A stretch of DNA of 18,845 bases, taken from the NCBI GenBank assembly GCA_046484975.1, contig JAWOHX010000040.1, positions 1 through 18,845 on the forward strand, read 5' to 3'. The DNA is from JAWOHX01 sp046484975 (GTDB lineage: Bacteria; Bacillota; Clostridia; DUPQ01). This document shows positions 5,993-13,441 of the stretch, piece after piece (the first letter of the stretch is position 1; each line of letters begins with the position of its first letter). The notes below the pieces were generated by a model that worked only from the letters and a program-made list of their open reading frames with translations, was not told where the DNA came from and did not search any database. Both the position numbers and the translations under genes were made by a program.

Positions 5993-7216
5993 TCATCTAT
6001 TCAGGAGGATTTCCAGCGCCCTGTCCAACTGAACATCCTTTTCCCTGGGGATCAAGGCAAGAGGACTTCCCAGGTACTCCTCCAGAGATAAGACGGTTTC
6101 GTTGGGTTCAATCCCATCCCCATCGATGGAAATCCCCGATGGTGTATAATACCTGGCAATGGTGACCCGAAGGCCGGAACCGTCGCTCAGGGTATAAACA
6201 CCCTGGACCAGCCCTTTCCCGTAGGAATTGACACCGACCACCGTGGCGATCCCGTTGTCTTTCAGTGCCCCGGCAAGCATCTCAGACGCACTGGCACTGT
6301 TCTCGTTGATCAACAGGACAATGGGAAGATCCACTCCGCTCTTCCTGGCATAATATTCAGTCTTTTTTTCATTCCGGTCAATGGTATAGGTGATCAATCC
6401 CTCACTGATGAACATGTCCGCAATCCTGATGATGGCAGTGAGGCTGCCCCCCGGATTGTCCCTTACATCGATGACAAGCCTTCTCATCCCCATGTCCACC
6501 AGCTCGTTGAAAATCCTTGCGAATTCCGTGTGGGAATCCTGGCTGAAGGAATAAATCCGGATGTAACCGATGTCTTCCATCTCCATCCTGCCTGCGACAT
6601 TAATGGTATTGATGATTGCCCTTTTGATTGTGAAAGTGATGAAGTCTTTCACGCTCTCCCGGTATACCGTGATGGAGACGGCAGTCCCCACCTCCCCCTT
6701 GACAAGGCTGGCAATATACTCCAGGTTCTCTTCATTGGAGACATCAACCCCGTCGATTTTCACGATTCGGTCCCCCGGCACCATGCCCGATGCATTGGCT
6801 GGGCCGTCCTCATTTACAATGAGGACCAGAGTACCGACGCCCTCTTTTGGGAGGGTGATGGTCACACCGATCCCGGAATACCTGCCATCTGACTTCTCCT
6901 GCATCAACTGCATGATGTCCTTGGGAACATACAGGGTATAGGGATCTCCCAAAGACATGGCCAGTCCCGCAATCGCTCCCTCCAGCAATGTGTTGTCGTC
7001 CACTTCGCCGATGTAATCATCCTTGAGCCTTTGCGTGACCTCGTTGAACTTGTAAATCAGTGCGGGGGATACGGAGGGATCCAACTTGATATAGACACTC
7101 TGATCCCTTTTCTCTTCCCATGTGTTGAAAATATTCACAGCCGTCAATGTGAGAAATACCGATATGACCGCCACCATAATCATGGCGGTAATCGTCAATA
7201 TGGTTGTTTTTTTCAA
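5993..7216 (-). CDS. S41-family carboxy-terminal processing protease
   Basis: A 407-residue exported, membrane-anchored serine protease of the CtpA/CtpB type. An N-terminal membrane segment covers residues 5-30, a PDZ domain about 105-190 (GIGVTI, GPANASGMVPGDRIVKIDG), and the S41 core about 210-375. The catalytic Ser309 lies in SASASE and Lys334 in SYGKG, with Gln338 nearby. These positions fit the Ser-Lys-Gln arrangement known from Bacillus CtpB. It cleaves C-terminal regions of envelope proteins in known relatives; the target here is unknown. The start is TTG, the first possible codon after an in-frame TGA, with AAAGGTGA upstream. It follows the M23 peptidase by 44 bases, so that peptidase is a reasonable candidate substrate, but this is inference. 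Confidence 0.95.
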   Translation of the reverse strand: MKKTTILTITAMIMVAVISVFLTLTAVNIFNTWEEKRDQSVYIKLDPSVSPALIYKFNEVTQRLKDDYIGEVDDNTLLEGAIAGLAMSLGDPYTLYVPKDIMQLMQEKSDGRYSGIGVTITLPKEGVGTLVLIVNEDGPANASGMVPGDRIVKIDGVDVSNEENLEYIASLVKGEVGTAVSITVYRESVKDFITFTIKRAIINTINVAGRMEMEDIGYIRIYSFSQDSHTEFARIFNELVDMGMRRLVIDVRDNPGGSLTAIIRIADMFISEGLITYTIDRNEKKTEYYARKSGVDLPIVLLINENSASASEMLAGALKDNGIATVVGVNSYGKGLVQGVYTLSDGSGLRVTIARYYTPSGISIDGDGIEPNETVLSLEEYLGSPLALIPREKDVQLDRALEILLNR

Positions 7217-7260
7217 TCGCGTTCACCTTTGCATTCTGTGTTCAGGACACCATGATATCT

Positions 7261-8394
7261 TCATCTGTTGATGTTCAGATGAAGCATGGGATCGACATGT
7301 TTTCCGTCTTTGATGACTTCAAAATGCAGATGGGGGCCTGTCGACCAACCTGTGCTACCCACCAGGGCGATGACCTGTCCCTGCTCCACCCGGTCTCCGA
7401 CGCGTACCAGAAGGCGGCTGGCATGGGCATACAGCGTGCACACCCCTCCACCGTGGTCCACGACCACCCGGTTCCCGTACCCTTGCGTATAGCCGGCGAG
7501 AATGACGGTCCCGTTGTTGGCTGAAACAATGGATGTGCCTGTCGCCGCCCCGATGTCGATTCCCGTGTGCATCCTCCACTGTTTGAAAATGGGATGGAGC
7601 CTGTAGCCGAAGGCAGCCAGCCCTGTGGGAACCCTTCTCACCGAGGGAAGGGGCCATAGCATTTCCCCTCCGACATAGGCATGAATCTTCTGAAGTTCCA
7701 GGATTCGCTTGAGCAGGTCCTGTGCTTCCTTGTACAGCTGGGCTTCCCTGTCATTGAGTTGATCAATCCTCTGCTGGCTCTGCACCACCGCTTTTTCAGC
7801 GTTGTCCTTGATGGCCTGCATGTTCTGGATGGCCACCTTCGTATTGCTCACCGCAACCTCGTACTTGTCTTTCAACTCTTCCGTCAAAGCCTTTTTGAAT
7901 TCCAGGTCCTTTTTCAGGGTGGCCACTTCATTCATCAACTCCTGGTCATACCTGGCCATGTATCTTCTGATCTCCAATTGCTGATAAAGATCGGAAAGAC
8001 CCTGGGCTTTCGAAAGGATGTCGATCAGGCTGATTTTGGAATAGATATAGGCTTCAACAATCCGATTCTTCATTTCTTCAGTCTTTTGAAGATACAGCTT
8101 CTCCGTATTCCCGATTTCCATCAGAAGCTGGGCAATCTCCATTTCCGTGTTGGTGAGTTCACTCTCAAATGCCTCCAACTGCGCATACTGTTCCGCTTCA
8201 CTCATCTCCAGATTGTCTGCCAGGTTGGTAAAATATTTCGCTTTCTGGGATTGAAGGCTCTGCTCCGCCTTGATTCTTGCCAATTCGCTGTCGACCCCGG
8301 TTTTGTTTTTCTGAAGATCGTATATGGTCTGGGCTGTGACCGTCATAGATGTTGCCATTGAGAATACGATCAACAACAGAATCAGTTTTTTCAT
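7261..8394 (-). CDS. secreted coiled-coil M23 peptidoglycan hydrolase (FtsEX partner)
   Basis: A 377-residue protein with a signal peptide (residues 1-21, likely cleaved after VTA), a long coiled coil (about 25-235) and a C-terminal M23/LytM peptidase domain (about 255-370). The zinc ligands are present: His276 and Asp280 in HTGID, and His357 in HLH. His324 (YAH) and His355 complete the usual active site, so unlike Gram-negative EnvC the domain should be catalytic. The arrangement coiled coil plus hydrolase directly after ftsX matches EnvC/PcsB/CwlO-like partners whose activity is gated by FtsEX. It starts 12 bases after ftsX with a good AAGGAG. I assign the partnership from gene order and architecture. 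Confidence 0.93.
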   Translation of the reverse strand: MKKLILLLIVFSMATSMTVTAQTIYDLQKNKTGVDSELARIKAEQSLQSQKAKYFTNLADNLEMSEAEQYAQLEAFESELTNTEMEIAQLLMEIGNTEKLYLQKTEEMKNRIVEAYIYSKISLIDILSKAQGLSDLYQQLEIRRYMARYDQELMNEVATLKKDLEFKKALTEELKDKYEVAVSNTKVAIQNMQAIKDNAEKAVVQSQQRIDQLNDREAQLYKEAQDLLKRILELQKIHAYVGGEMLWPLPSVRRVPTGLAAFGYRLHPIFKQWRMHTGIDIGAATGTSIVSANNGTVILAGYTQGYGNRVVVDHGGGVCTLYAHASRLLVRVGDRVEQGQVIALVGSTGWSTGPHLHFEVIKDGKHVDPMLHLNINR

Positions 8395-8406
8395 TTGTGT
8401 TTCTCC

Positions 8407-9303
8407 TTAAACTTTAAGATATTTTCGGATTGCCATCATGCTTCCCACAGTCCCGAGCGTCATACCGCAGGTCACAAACAAAAACATTGTAATGGCAATC
8501 ACCTGGTCAACTGGTATCATGATAATCCCCGATAGAAACAAGTCCTCGTAGCCGGTCAAGTTGAACCACCCATACACCCTTGCATAAACATATCCCACGA
8601 TAAGCAACGCCAACATTGCTCCTATCAAACCTATTATAGCACCTTCTATGACAAAAGGCATCTTTATTCTACTTTCAGTGGCACCGATGTATTTCATGAT
8701 GGCCACCTCGTCATTTCTGGCATACATCGTCAGCTTGATGGTGTTGGAAACCAGAAACACCGTCAGCACTGCCAGGAACAATGCCAGGATCCCGCTGATG
8801 TAGCGGATCCATTTCGTATAGGACAAGGTGAACTGGACGGATTCATTGTGGTAAATGACCCTGTATACTTGGGGGATGCGCTGAACGGTATAAACGAACT
8901 GCTCCCCCTGGGAATAGTCATTCAACTTGATCACATAGGAAGCAGGTAAAAAATCTGGCCCCATGTCCTTGAGCACATCCTCGTCAATAATCAGTTTGGC
9001 GGCTTCATAGGCTTGTTCCTTGGAAATGAAGACCAGGGACGATACCCGGTCATCCTCTTCAATCTGGCGGCCGATATCCTGTGTCAATCCCTCATCCGCC
9101 GCAGGATCGATGAAAATCTTGATTTCCAGCATTTCGTCCAGGGTCGTGGAGTTATATGATATGGTAAGGATGATAATCCCAAAGACTCCCACCAGTACCA
9201 GCGTCAAGAGAACTGTCAGGATGCTTGTGATGGTCAGAACGGTATTCCTGGTGAGATTGGATATGGATTCATTGAAAACCCTGATGACATTTGATGGTTT
9301 CAT
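8407..9303 (-). CDS. ftsX: cell division ABC transporter permease FtsX
   Basis: A 298-residue FtsX protein with the expected topology: membrane segment 1 (about 20-47), an extracellular loop of about 115 residues (50-165) with the fold region EIKIFIDPAADE, then membrane segments 2 (166-190), 3 (215-241) and 4 (265-287). The cytoplasmic loop carries RNDEVAIMKYIGATESRIKMPFVIEG, a hallmark of the family. FtsX does not transport a solute; with FtsE it passes ATP-driven motion to an extracellular hydrolase, here probably the protein encoded next. It overlaps ftsE by 4 bases (ATGA), so the two are translationally coupled. Confidence 0.96.
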   Translation of the reverse strand: MKPSNVIRVFNESISNLTRNTVLTITSILTVLLTLVLVGVFGIIILTISYNSTTLDEMLEIKIFIDPAADEGLTQDIGRQIEEDDRVSSLVFISKEQAYEAAKLIIDEDVLKDMGPDFLPASYVIKLNDYSQGEQFVYTVQRIPQVYRVIYHNESVQFTLSYTKWIRYISGILALFLAVLTVFLVSNTIKLTMYARNDEVAIMKYIGATESRIKMPFVIEGAIIGLIGAMLALLIVGYVYARVYGWFNLTGYEDLFLSGIIMIPVDQVIAITMFLFVTCGMTLGTVGSMMAIRKYLKV

Positions 9304-9980
9304 GCCCTGTATTGTCCTTTCATGGCATCCCGGACCACTCTTCCCTGGTTGAGCACGATCACCCTTTGCCGGAACACATCCACAATGTTGTTGTCGTGGG
9401 TGGCAACCACCACCGTGGTACCCATGGAATTGATTTTCATCAGAAGCTTAATAATCTCAAGGCTGATATCGGGATCCAGGTTTCCTGTAGGTTCATCTGC
9501 GATCAGGAGATCTGGATTGTTGGCGATGGCCCTTGCCAGAGCCACCCTTTGCTGCTCTCCGCCGGATAGTTCATTGGGATATTCATCCCGTTTGTCCAGA
9601 AGGCCGACGATGGACAGAAGATGGGGAACCATCTTGCGGATCACCCTTCTGCCGACACCTGTCACCTCCAGAGCGAACTCCACGTTTTCATAGGCGGTTT
9701 TATTCAAAAGAAGACGGAAATCCTGAAAAACCACTCCCATGCTTCTTCTGAAATAAGGAAGGTCGTAACGGTCGATGGACTGTGTGTCATAGCCATTCAC
9801 AATCACTTCCCCATATGTCGGCAGGTCCTCCTTCATCAAGAGCTTGACCAAGGTGGATTTTCCCGAACCGCTTGGCCCGATGATGAATGCGAATTCCCCT
9901 CTATTTATATTTATATTCACATCTTTCAATGCTTCTGTGCCACTTTTGTAGACTTTTGTCACGTCATTCAGAATGATCAT
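9300..9980 (-). CDS. ftsE: cell division ATP-binding protein FtsE
   Basis: A 226-residue ABC ATPase. Walker A GPSGSGKST is at 35-43, the Q-loop is in VVFQDFRLL (Gln86), the signature LSGGEQQR at 138-145, Walker B LLIADE at 158-163, and the H-loop His195 in VATHD. The overall length and the phrases TAYENVEFALEVTG and DEPTGNLDP fit FtsE, and the downstream ftsX confirms it. It works at the septum or lateral wall as the cytoplasmic motor for FtsX. The ATG at 9980 is preceded by AGGAG about 8 bases upstream and lies 16 bases after the regulator gene. Confidence 0.96.
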   Translation of the reverse strand: MIILNDVTKVYKSGTEALKDVNININRGEFAFIIGPSGSGKSTLVKLLMKEDLPTYGEVIVNGYDTQSIDRYDLPYFRRSMGVVFQDFRLLLNKTAYENVEFALEVTGVGRRVIRKMVPHLLSIVGLLDKRDEYPNELSGGEQQRVALARAIANNPDLLIADEPTGNLDPDISLEIIKLLMKINSMGTTVVVATHDNNIVDVFRQRVIVLNQGRVVRDAMKGQYRA

Positions 9981-9996
9981 CTGTTGTTCTCCTGCA

Positions 9997-11052
9997 TCAT
10001 GTCTCCTTCTTCTTTTCTATGTAGCATTTTATCATATATATGACTTTAAATAAAACCGCATCATCGAAATTCCTTACATCCAGCCCGGTGTTCTTAAGGA
10101 CCTTGTCAATCCTGTAGACCAGGGTATTTCTATGCAGATACAATTGTCTGGCCGTTTCACTGATGTTGAGGTTGTTTTCAAAAAACTTCTGCAGCGTTTT
10201 GATGATCTCATCGTCGATTTTATCCAACTGGCTGATGTCGATGGTTTCCTTCAGGTATGTCTCCAGGGTGGCTGCATCCAGTTTGTACAGCAGTTTCCCG
10301 ATCCCCAGGGATTGATAGCTGAATATGGAGGTCTCCTGGTTGAAACCCATTCCGGAATCAATTGCCGTGCATGCGTTATCATATGACTTCCTAATCTCCT
10401 GAAGCTGCCCGCACATGCTGCCGACGCCTGCATAAAACGGTGTGTATAGCTCTTCTTCCAGAGTGTCGATGATGGTCTTCGCATAGGACAAAGCCTCGTC
10501 CTCATCCGCATTGGCAATGTAAATGGTGTCCCCGTTCTCCATTTCAATGACAATCCCGTCCTTTTTGTCCTGAAAAATGTTGGAGACGATTTCCTCCACC
10601 GGATAGTCCGGCTTGGTTCTGTAACGAACCACGATGGCCACCCTCTTCATTTCATTTTTAATGCGAAGAGCCGAGGCTTTTTTCATGATTTCCCCTGCGG
10701 CAAGCCTTCCTCCGATGATTTCCTTCATGAAATGGGCCTTGTCATATTTCTCCATGTGGCTGCGGATATAGTTCCTGATGCTCATGTTCAGAAGGTCCAG
10801 AGCCTTCCTGGTCAATGCCTTTTCGTTCATGATGGTGAAATAATACTGTGCTCTACCCACCCGGATCCTCATGGCGGATGTCCCTTCCTCGTCAGAAAAG
10901 TCTCCATTCATCAGCATAAGCCTGTCATACCCGGGGTATTCGGTGTCTTCCAAGGAAGCCTGATCGGACATCATCACCATGCCGGCATGGTCCATCAGGC
11001 AGTAATCCGTGATTGCCACTTCCGCCAGCTGTTTCTTCAAGGGTTCGAACAA
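9997..11052 (-). CDS. CdaR/PucR-type transcriptional regulator
   Basis: A regulator of about 351 residues. The C-terminal helix-turn-helix (about residues 294-322, NISETARQLYLHRNTLVYRIDKV) is the PucR type, and the middle (about 140-255) resembles the CdaR GGDEF-like domain. The N-terminal part is a sensory domain I cannot assign. I chose the TTG at 11052, with GGAGG 9 bases upstream (11062-11066). The ATG at 11121 would start upstream of the apparent promoter, and its first 23 residues look non-coding. It is the first gene of the run and 16 bases from ftsE. Relatives control sugar-acid or purine catabolism, so its link with ftsEX is unusual, and its target and ligand are unknown. Confidence 0.88.
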   Translation of the reverse strand: MFEPLKKQLAEVAITDYCLMDHAGMVMMSDQASLEDTEYPGYDRLMLMNGDFSDEEGTSAMRIRVGRAQYYFTIMNEKALTRKALDLLNMSIRNYIRSHMEKYDKAHFMKEIIGGRLAAGEIMKKASALRIKNEMKRVAIVVRYRTKPDYPVEEIVSNIFQDKKDGIVIEMENGDTIYIANADEDEALSYAKTIIDTLEEELYTPFYAGVGSMCGQLQEIRKSYDNACTAIDSGMGFNQETSIFSYQSLGIGKLLYKLDAATLETYLKETIDISQLDKIDDEIIKTLQKFFENNLNISETARQLYLHRNTLVYRIDKVLKNTGLDVRNFDDAVLFKVIYMIKCYIEKKKET

Positions 11053-11061
11053 GCTTATCCA

Positions 11062-11066
11062 CCTCC
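11062..11066 (-). promoter_or_regulatory. ribosome binding site deciding a TTG start
   Basis: GGAGG on the minus strand, 9 bases before TTG at 11052, supports the shorter form of the regulator. Confidence 0.7.
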
Positions 11067-11082
11067 GGTTCAAATCAGCTAT

Positions 11083-11111
11083 ATCATACCACAAAACAAA
11101 AAACAAATCAG
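11083..11111 (-). promoter_or_regulatory. probable promoter of the regulator-ftsEX run
   Basis: On the minus strand an extended -10 box (TGGTATGAT, with TATGAT at 11083-11088) lies about 20 bases before the ribosome binding site. A weak -35 (CTGATT) can be drawn 17 bases upstream. Its position between the ATPase terminator and the regulator start supports it, and no other clear promoter appears before ftsE. Confidence 0.45.
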
Positions 11112-11123
11112 TTTGATGCAAAG

Positions 11124-11162
11124 AAAAAAAAGGCCGCCTGGCATTTCTGTCCGGCGGCCTTT
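11124..11162 (-). terminator. terminator of the MsmX-type ATPase gene
   Basis: The stem AAAGGCCGCC (11129-11138) pairs with GGCGGCCTTT (11153-11162) around a 14-base loop. On the minus strand the stem is followed by an eight-base T run (11124-11131, partly pairing with the stem base). It begins about 12 bases past the ATPase stop and cleanly separates this gene from the regulator-ftsEX run. Confidence 0.9.
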
Positions 11163-11174
11163 CTGCAGTACTTG

Positions 11175-12299
11175 TTATTCGGAGAAAATGGTTTTTTCCG
11201 TCTCCTTGTCGAAAATATGGATCCTGTTGGTGTTGATGGCAATTTTTACTGTGTCGCCTGCCCTTGCCTTTGTTTTGGGTTTTACCCTTGCAATCATGTT
11301 GGAGCCTGAAATGACGCAGTAGATCAATGCTTCAGGGCCCAGCAACTCCACAACCTCGACAGCTGCGTCGACGACAGCTTCCGGCATGGAGTCGATGAAC
11401 ATCTGCTCGTCATGAAGGTGTTCAGGCCTAACTCCAAGAATGACTTCCTTTCCGTCATAGCCCTGTCCGACGATGATCTTGGCACGGCTTTCGGGAAGCT
11501 TGATCTTCTGGTCCTTCATCTGCACATATGCGTCTTTTCCATCTTCCATGATAATGGCATCCGTAAAGTTGATCTGGGGGGTTCCGATGAATCCTGCGAC
11601 GAACATGTTGGTGGGGTTCTCATACATGACCTGCGGGCTGTCCACTTGCTGGATGAATCCGCCTCTCATGACGACGATCCTGGTTCCCATGGTCATGGCT
11701 TCCACCTGGTCATGGGTCACGAAGATGATGGTGGTCTTCAGTCTCTGATGGAGTTTGATCAGCTCTACCCTCATCATGGCCCTGAGCTTGGCATCCAGGT
11801 TGGAAAGGGGCTCGTCCATCAGAAAGACTTTGGGTTCGCGGACGATGGCGCGTCCCAGGGCAACCCTTTGTCTTTGTCCGCCGGACAGGGCTTTCGGCCT
11901 TCTGTCAAGCAGATGCTCAATCTCAAGAATCTTTGCCGCGGAATGCACTCTTCTTTTGATCTCATCCTTGGGCTCTTTCCTCAGTTTGAGTCCAAATGCC
12001 ATGTTGTCGAACACGGTCATATGGGGATACAGTGCATAATCCTGGAAAACCATCGCGATGTCCCTGTCCTTGGGATGGACATCATTGACCTGCTTGTCCC
12101 CGATATAAATTTCGCCTGCGGTAATGTCTTCCAAACCGGCTACCATCCTGAGCGTCGTGGTTTTTCCGCAACCGGACGGTCCCAACAAAACCAGGAACTC
12201 TCTATCTTCAATAGAAAGGTTGAAATTAGAAACAGCTGTGATTCCGCCGCGTGATGGCTCGTATTTTTTGTAGATGTTTTTCAACGTTACTTTTGCCAT
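11175..12299 (-). CDS. msmX: sugar ABC transporter ATPase, MsmX/UgpC/MalK family
   Basis: A 374-residue ATPase of the CUT1 carbohydrate-import family. Walker A GPSGCGKTT is at 40-48, Q-loop Gln86 in VFQDYALYPH, signature LSGGQRQR at 138-145, Walker B VFLMDE at 158-163, and H-loop His196. A C-terminal TOBE/regulatory region runs from about residue 240 (FIGTPQINF) to the end. No permease or binding-protein genes are nearby. In Bacillota, single genes of this kind (MsmX) supply energy to several sugar importers, so a shared role is likely; the name ugpC is also used for such proteins. GGGAGG lies 7 bases before the ATG. A cre-like site overlaps the probable -10 at 12333-12338. Confidence 0.93.
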   Translation of the reverse strand: MAKVTLKNIYKKYEPSRGGITAVSNFNLSIEDREFLVLLGPSGCGKTTTLRMVAGLEDITAGEIYIGDKQVNDVHPKDRDIAMVFQDYALYPHMTVFDNMAFGLKLRKEPKDEIKRRVHSAAKILEIEHLLDRRPKALSGGQRQRVALGRAIVREPKVFLMDEPLSNLDAKLRAMMRVELIKLHQRLKTTIIFVTHDQVEAMTMGTRIVVMRGGFIQQVDSPQVMYENPTNMFVAGFIGTPQINFTDAIIMEDGKDAYVQMKDQKIKLPESRAKIIVGQGYDGKEVILGVRPEHLHDEQMFIDSMPEAVVDAAVEVVELLGPEALIYCVISGSNMIARVKPKTKARAGDTVKIAINTNRIHIFDKETEKTIFSE

Positions 12300-12332
12300 G
12301 GTAAATCCTCCCGTTATATGTAAAACTTCCTT

Positions 12333-12350
12333 ATCATAGTAACACTTTCA
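12333..12350 (-). promoter_or_regulatory. possible promoter with CcpA (cre)-like site
   Basis: On the minus strand TGAAAGTGTTACTA (12337-12350) fits the cre consensus TGWAARCGYTWNCW at 12 of 14 positions, the mismatches being the central C and the C at position 13. It overlaps a -10-like TATGAT (12333-12338) of the ATPase gene. A matching -35 is poor. Catabolite repression of a shared sugar-uptake ATPase would make sense but is not shown. Confidence 0.35.
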
Positions 12351-12468
12351 ACGGGATGTTTTAAGTGATGATATTTACAAAAAAGGTTGCCTGTATTTGT
12401 CTATTTTGCATAAATGGATGATTTCTGATATGAATGATATAATTTATAACATGAATAATAAAATCTTA

Positions 12469-12497
12469 TTGCATTTTTATACATGTTTGTGTATAAT
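12469..12497 (+). promoter_or_regulatory. promoter of the arg-car operon
   Basis: TTGCAT (12469-12474) and a perfect TATAAT (12492-12497) are separated by 17 bases. Transcription would begin near 12504, leaving a leader of under 30 bases, too short for a T-box or riboswitch. The first in-frame ATG (12483) lies within this promoter and therefore is not the argB start. Confidence 0.85.
12470..12483 (+). promoter_or_regulatory. candidate ArgR operator (ARG box)
   Basis: TGCATTTTTATACA matches the ARG-box core TGAATWWWWATTCA at 12 of 14 positions and lies between the -35 and -10 boxes, where a bound repressor would block polymerase. A half-site-like TGAAT occurs 18 bases upstream (12452-12456), which could make a second weaker box. 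ArgR itself is not in the window. Confidence 0.5.
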
Positions 12498-12517
12498 TAT
12501 GAGCATCAACCAGGACC

Positions 12518-12522
12518 GGAGG
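12518..12522 (+). promoter_or_regulatory. ribosome binding site deciding the argB start
   Basis: GGAGG, 8 bases before the ATG at 12531. It supports that start over the in-frame ATG at 12483, which lies inside the promoter. Confidence 0.8.
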
Positions 12523-12530
12523 CAATAGAA

Positions 12531-13424
12531 ATGGACAAGATCATCAAAAAGGCAGAAATCCTCATCGAAGCCCTTCCCTATATCCAGAAACTGAACGGGA
12601 AGACCGTAGTCATCAAATATGGGGGCAACGCCATGATCAGCGAGGAGTTGAAAAACTCCGTGATTGACGATATCGTCCTTCTTAAGTACATCGGCATGAA
12701 TCCCATCGTCGTACATGGCGGAGGACCCGCCATTTCGGAGGCCATGAAAGCCATGGGCATTGAATCAACTTTTGTGAATGGTCTTCGGGTCACAGACCAG
12801 AAAACCATGGAAACAGCCCAGATGGTACTCATCGGCAAGACCAACAAGGACATCGTCGCCCGGATCAACAACAAGGGAGGCAAAGCCATCGGTATTTCCG
12901 GCATCGACGGGAACATCATCAAATGCAAAAAGCATTATGCCGTTGTGGACGGAAAGGAAGTGGACATCGGCTTTGTCGGGGATATCGTCTCCATCGATGC
13001 AGAAGCACTCGCCTACCTGACCGGTGACAAGTACATCCCCGTGGTCTCTCCCATCGGCATCGGAGAGCAAGGGGAAAGTTACAACATCAATGCCGATACC
13101 GTGGCAGGGGAAATCGCCTGCGCCCTGAAGGCCGAGAAACTGATCCTTCTCACGGATATCGAAGGGGTCACCCATGGCAAGGACATCTATCATGTCCTGT
13201 CCGTAGACGAGGTTCATACCCTCATCAGCCAGGGAATCATCGCCGGAGGCATGATTCCGAAAGTGCTCGGATGCATCAAGGCCATTGAGAACGGTGTGGG
13301 TCGAACGCATATCATTGACGGCAGGATCCCCCATTGCATCCTGCTTGAAATTTTCACCAACAAAGGCATCGGGACCATGATTACAAAGCAGCGTGTCCCC
13401 TATCACGCCAACGAAAAACTTTAG
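12531..13424 (+). CDS. argB: acetylglutamate kinase
   Basis: This 297-residue amino-acid kinase phosphorylates N-acetylglutamate, the second step of the acetylated ornithine pathway. Visible motifs are the nucleotide-binding KYGGNAM (about 30-36), VVHGGGPAI, the substrate-binding VNGLRVTD, and LLTDIEGV. An N-terminal helix precedes the first strand (MDKIIKKAEILIEALPYI), and the C-terminal stretch HIIDGRIPHCILLEIFT is conserved. Kinases with this extra helix are typically hexameric and inhibited by arginine, unlike the E. coli enzyme, so feedback inhibition is likely. It is the first gene of the operon. argC and argJ, often found just upstream, are absent here. Confidence 0.97.
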   Translation: MDKIIKKAEILIEALPYIQKLNGKTVVIKYGGNAMISEELKNSVIDDIVLLKYIGMNPIVVHGGGPAISEAMKAMGIESTFVNGLRVTDQKTMETAQMVLIGKTNKDIVARINNKGGKAIGISGIDGNIIKCKKHYAVVDGKEVDIGFVGDIVSIDAEALAYLTGDKYIPVVSPIGIGEQGESYNINADTVAGEIACALKAEKLILLTDIEGVTHGKDIYHVLSVDEVHTLISQGIIAGGMIPKVLGCIKAIENGVGRTHIIDGRIPHCILLEIFTNKGIGTMITKQRVPYHANEKL

Positions 13425-13441
13425 GCAAGGAGCATTTGAAA

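Noticed and set aside
12498..12530. T-box or riboswitch leader before argB
   Set aside because: The predicted transcript start leaves under 30 bases before the start codon, too little for either.
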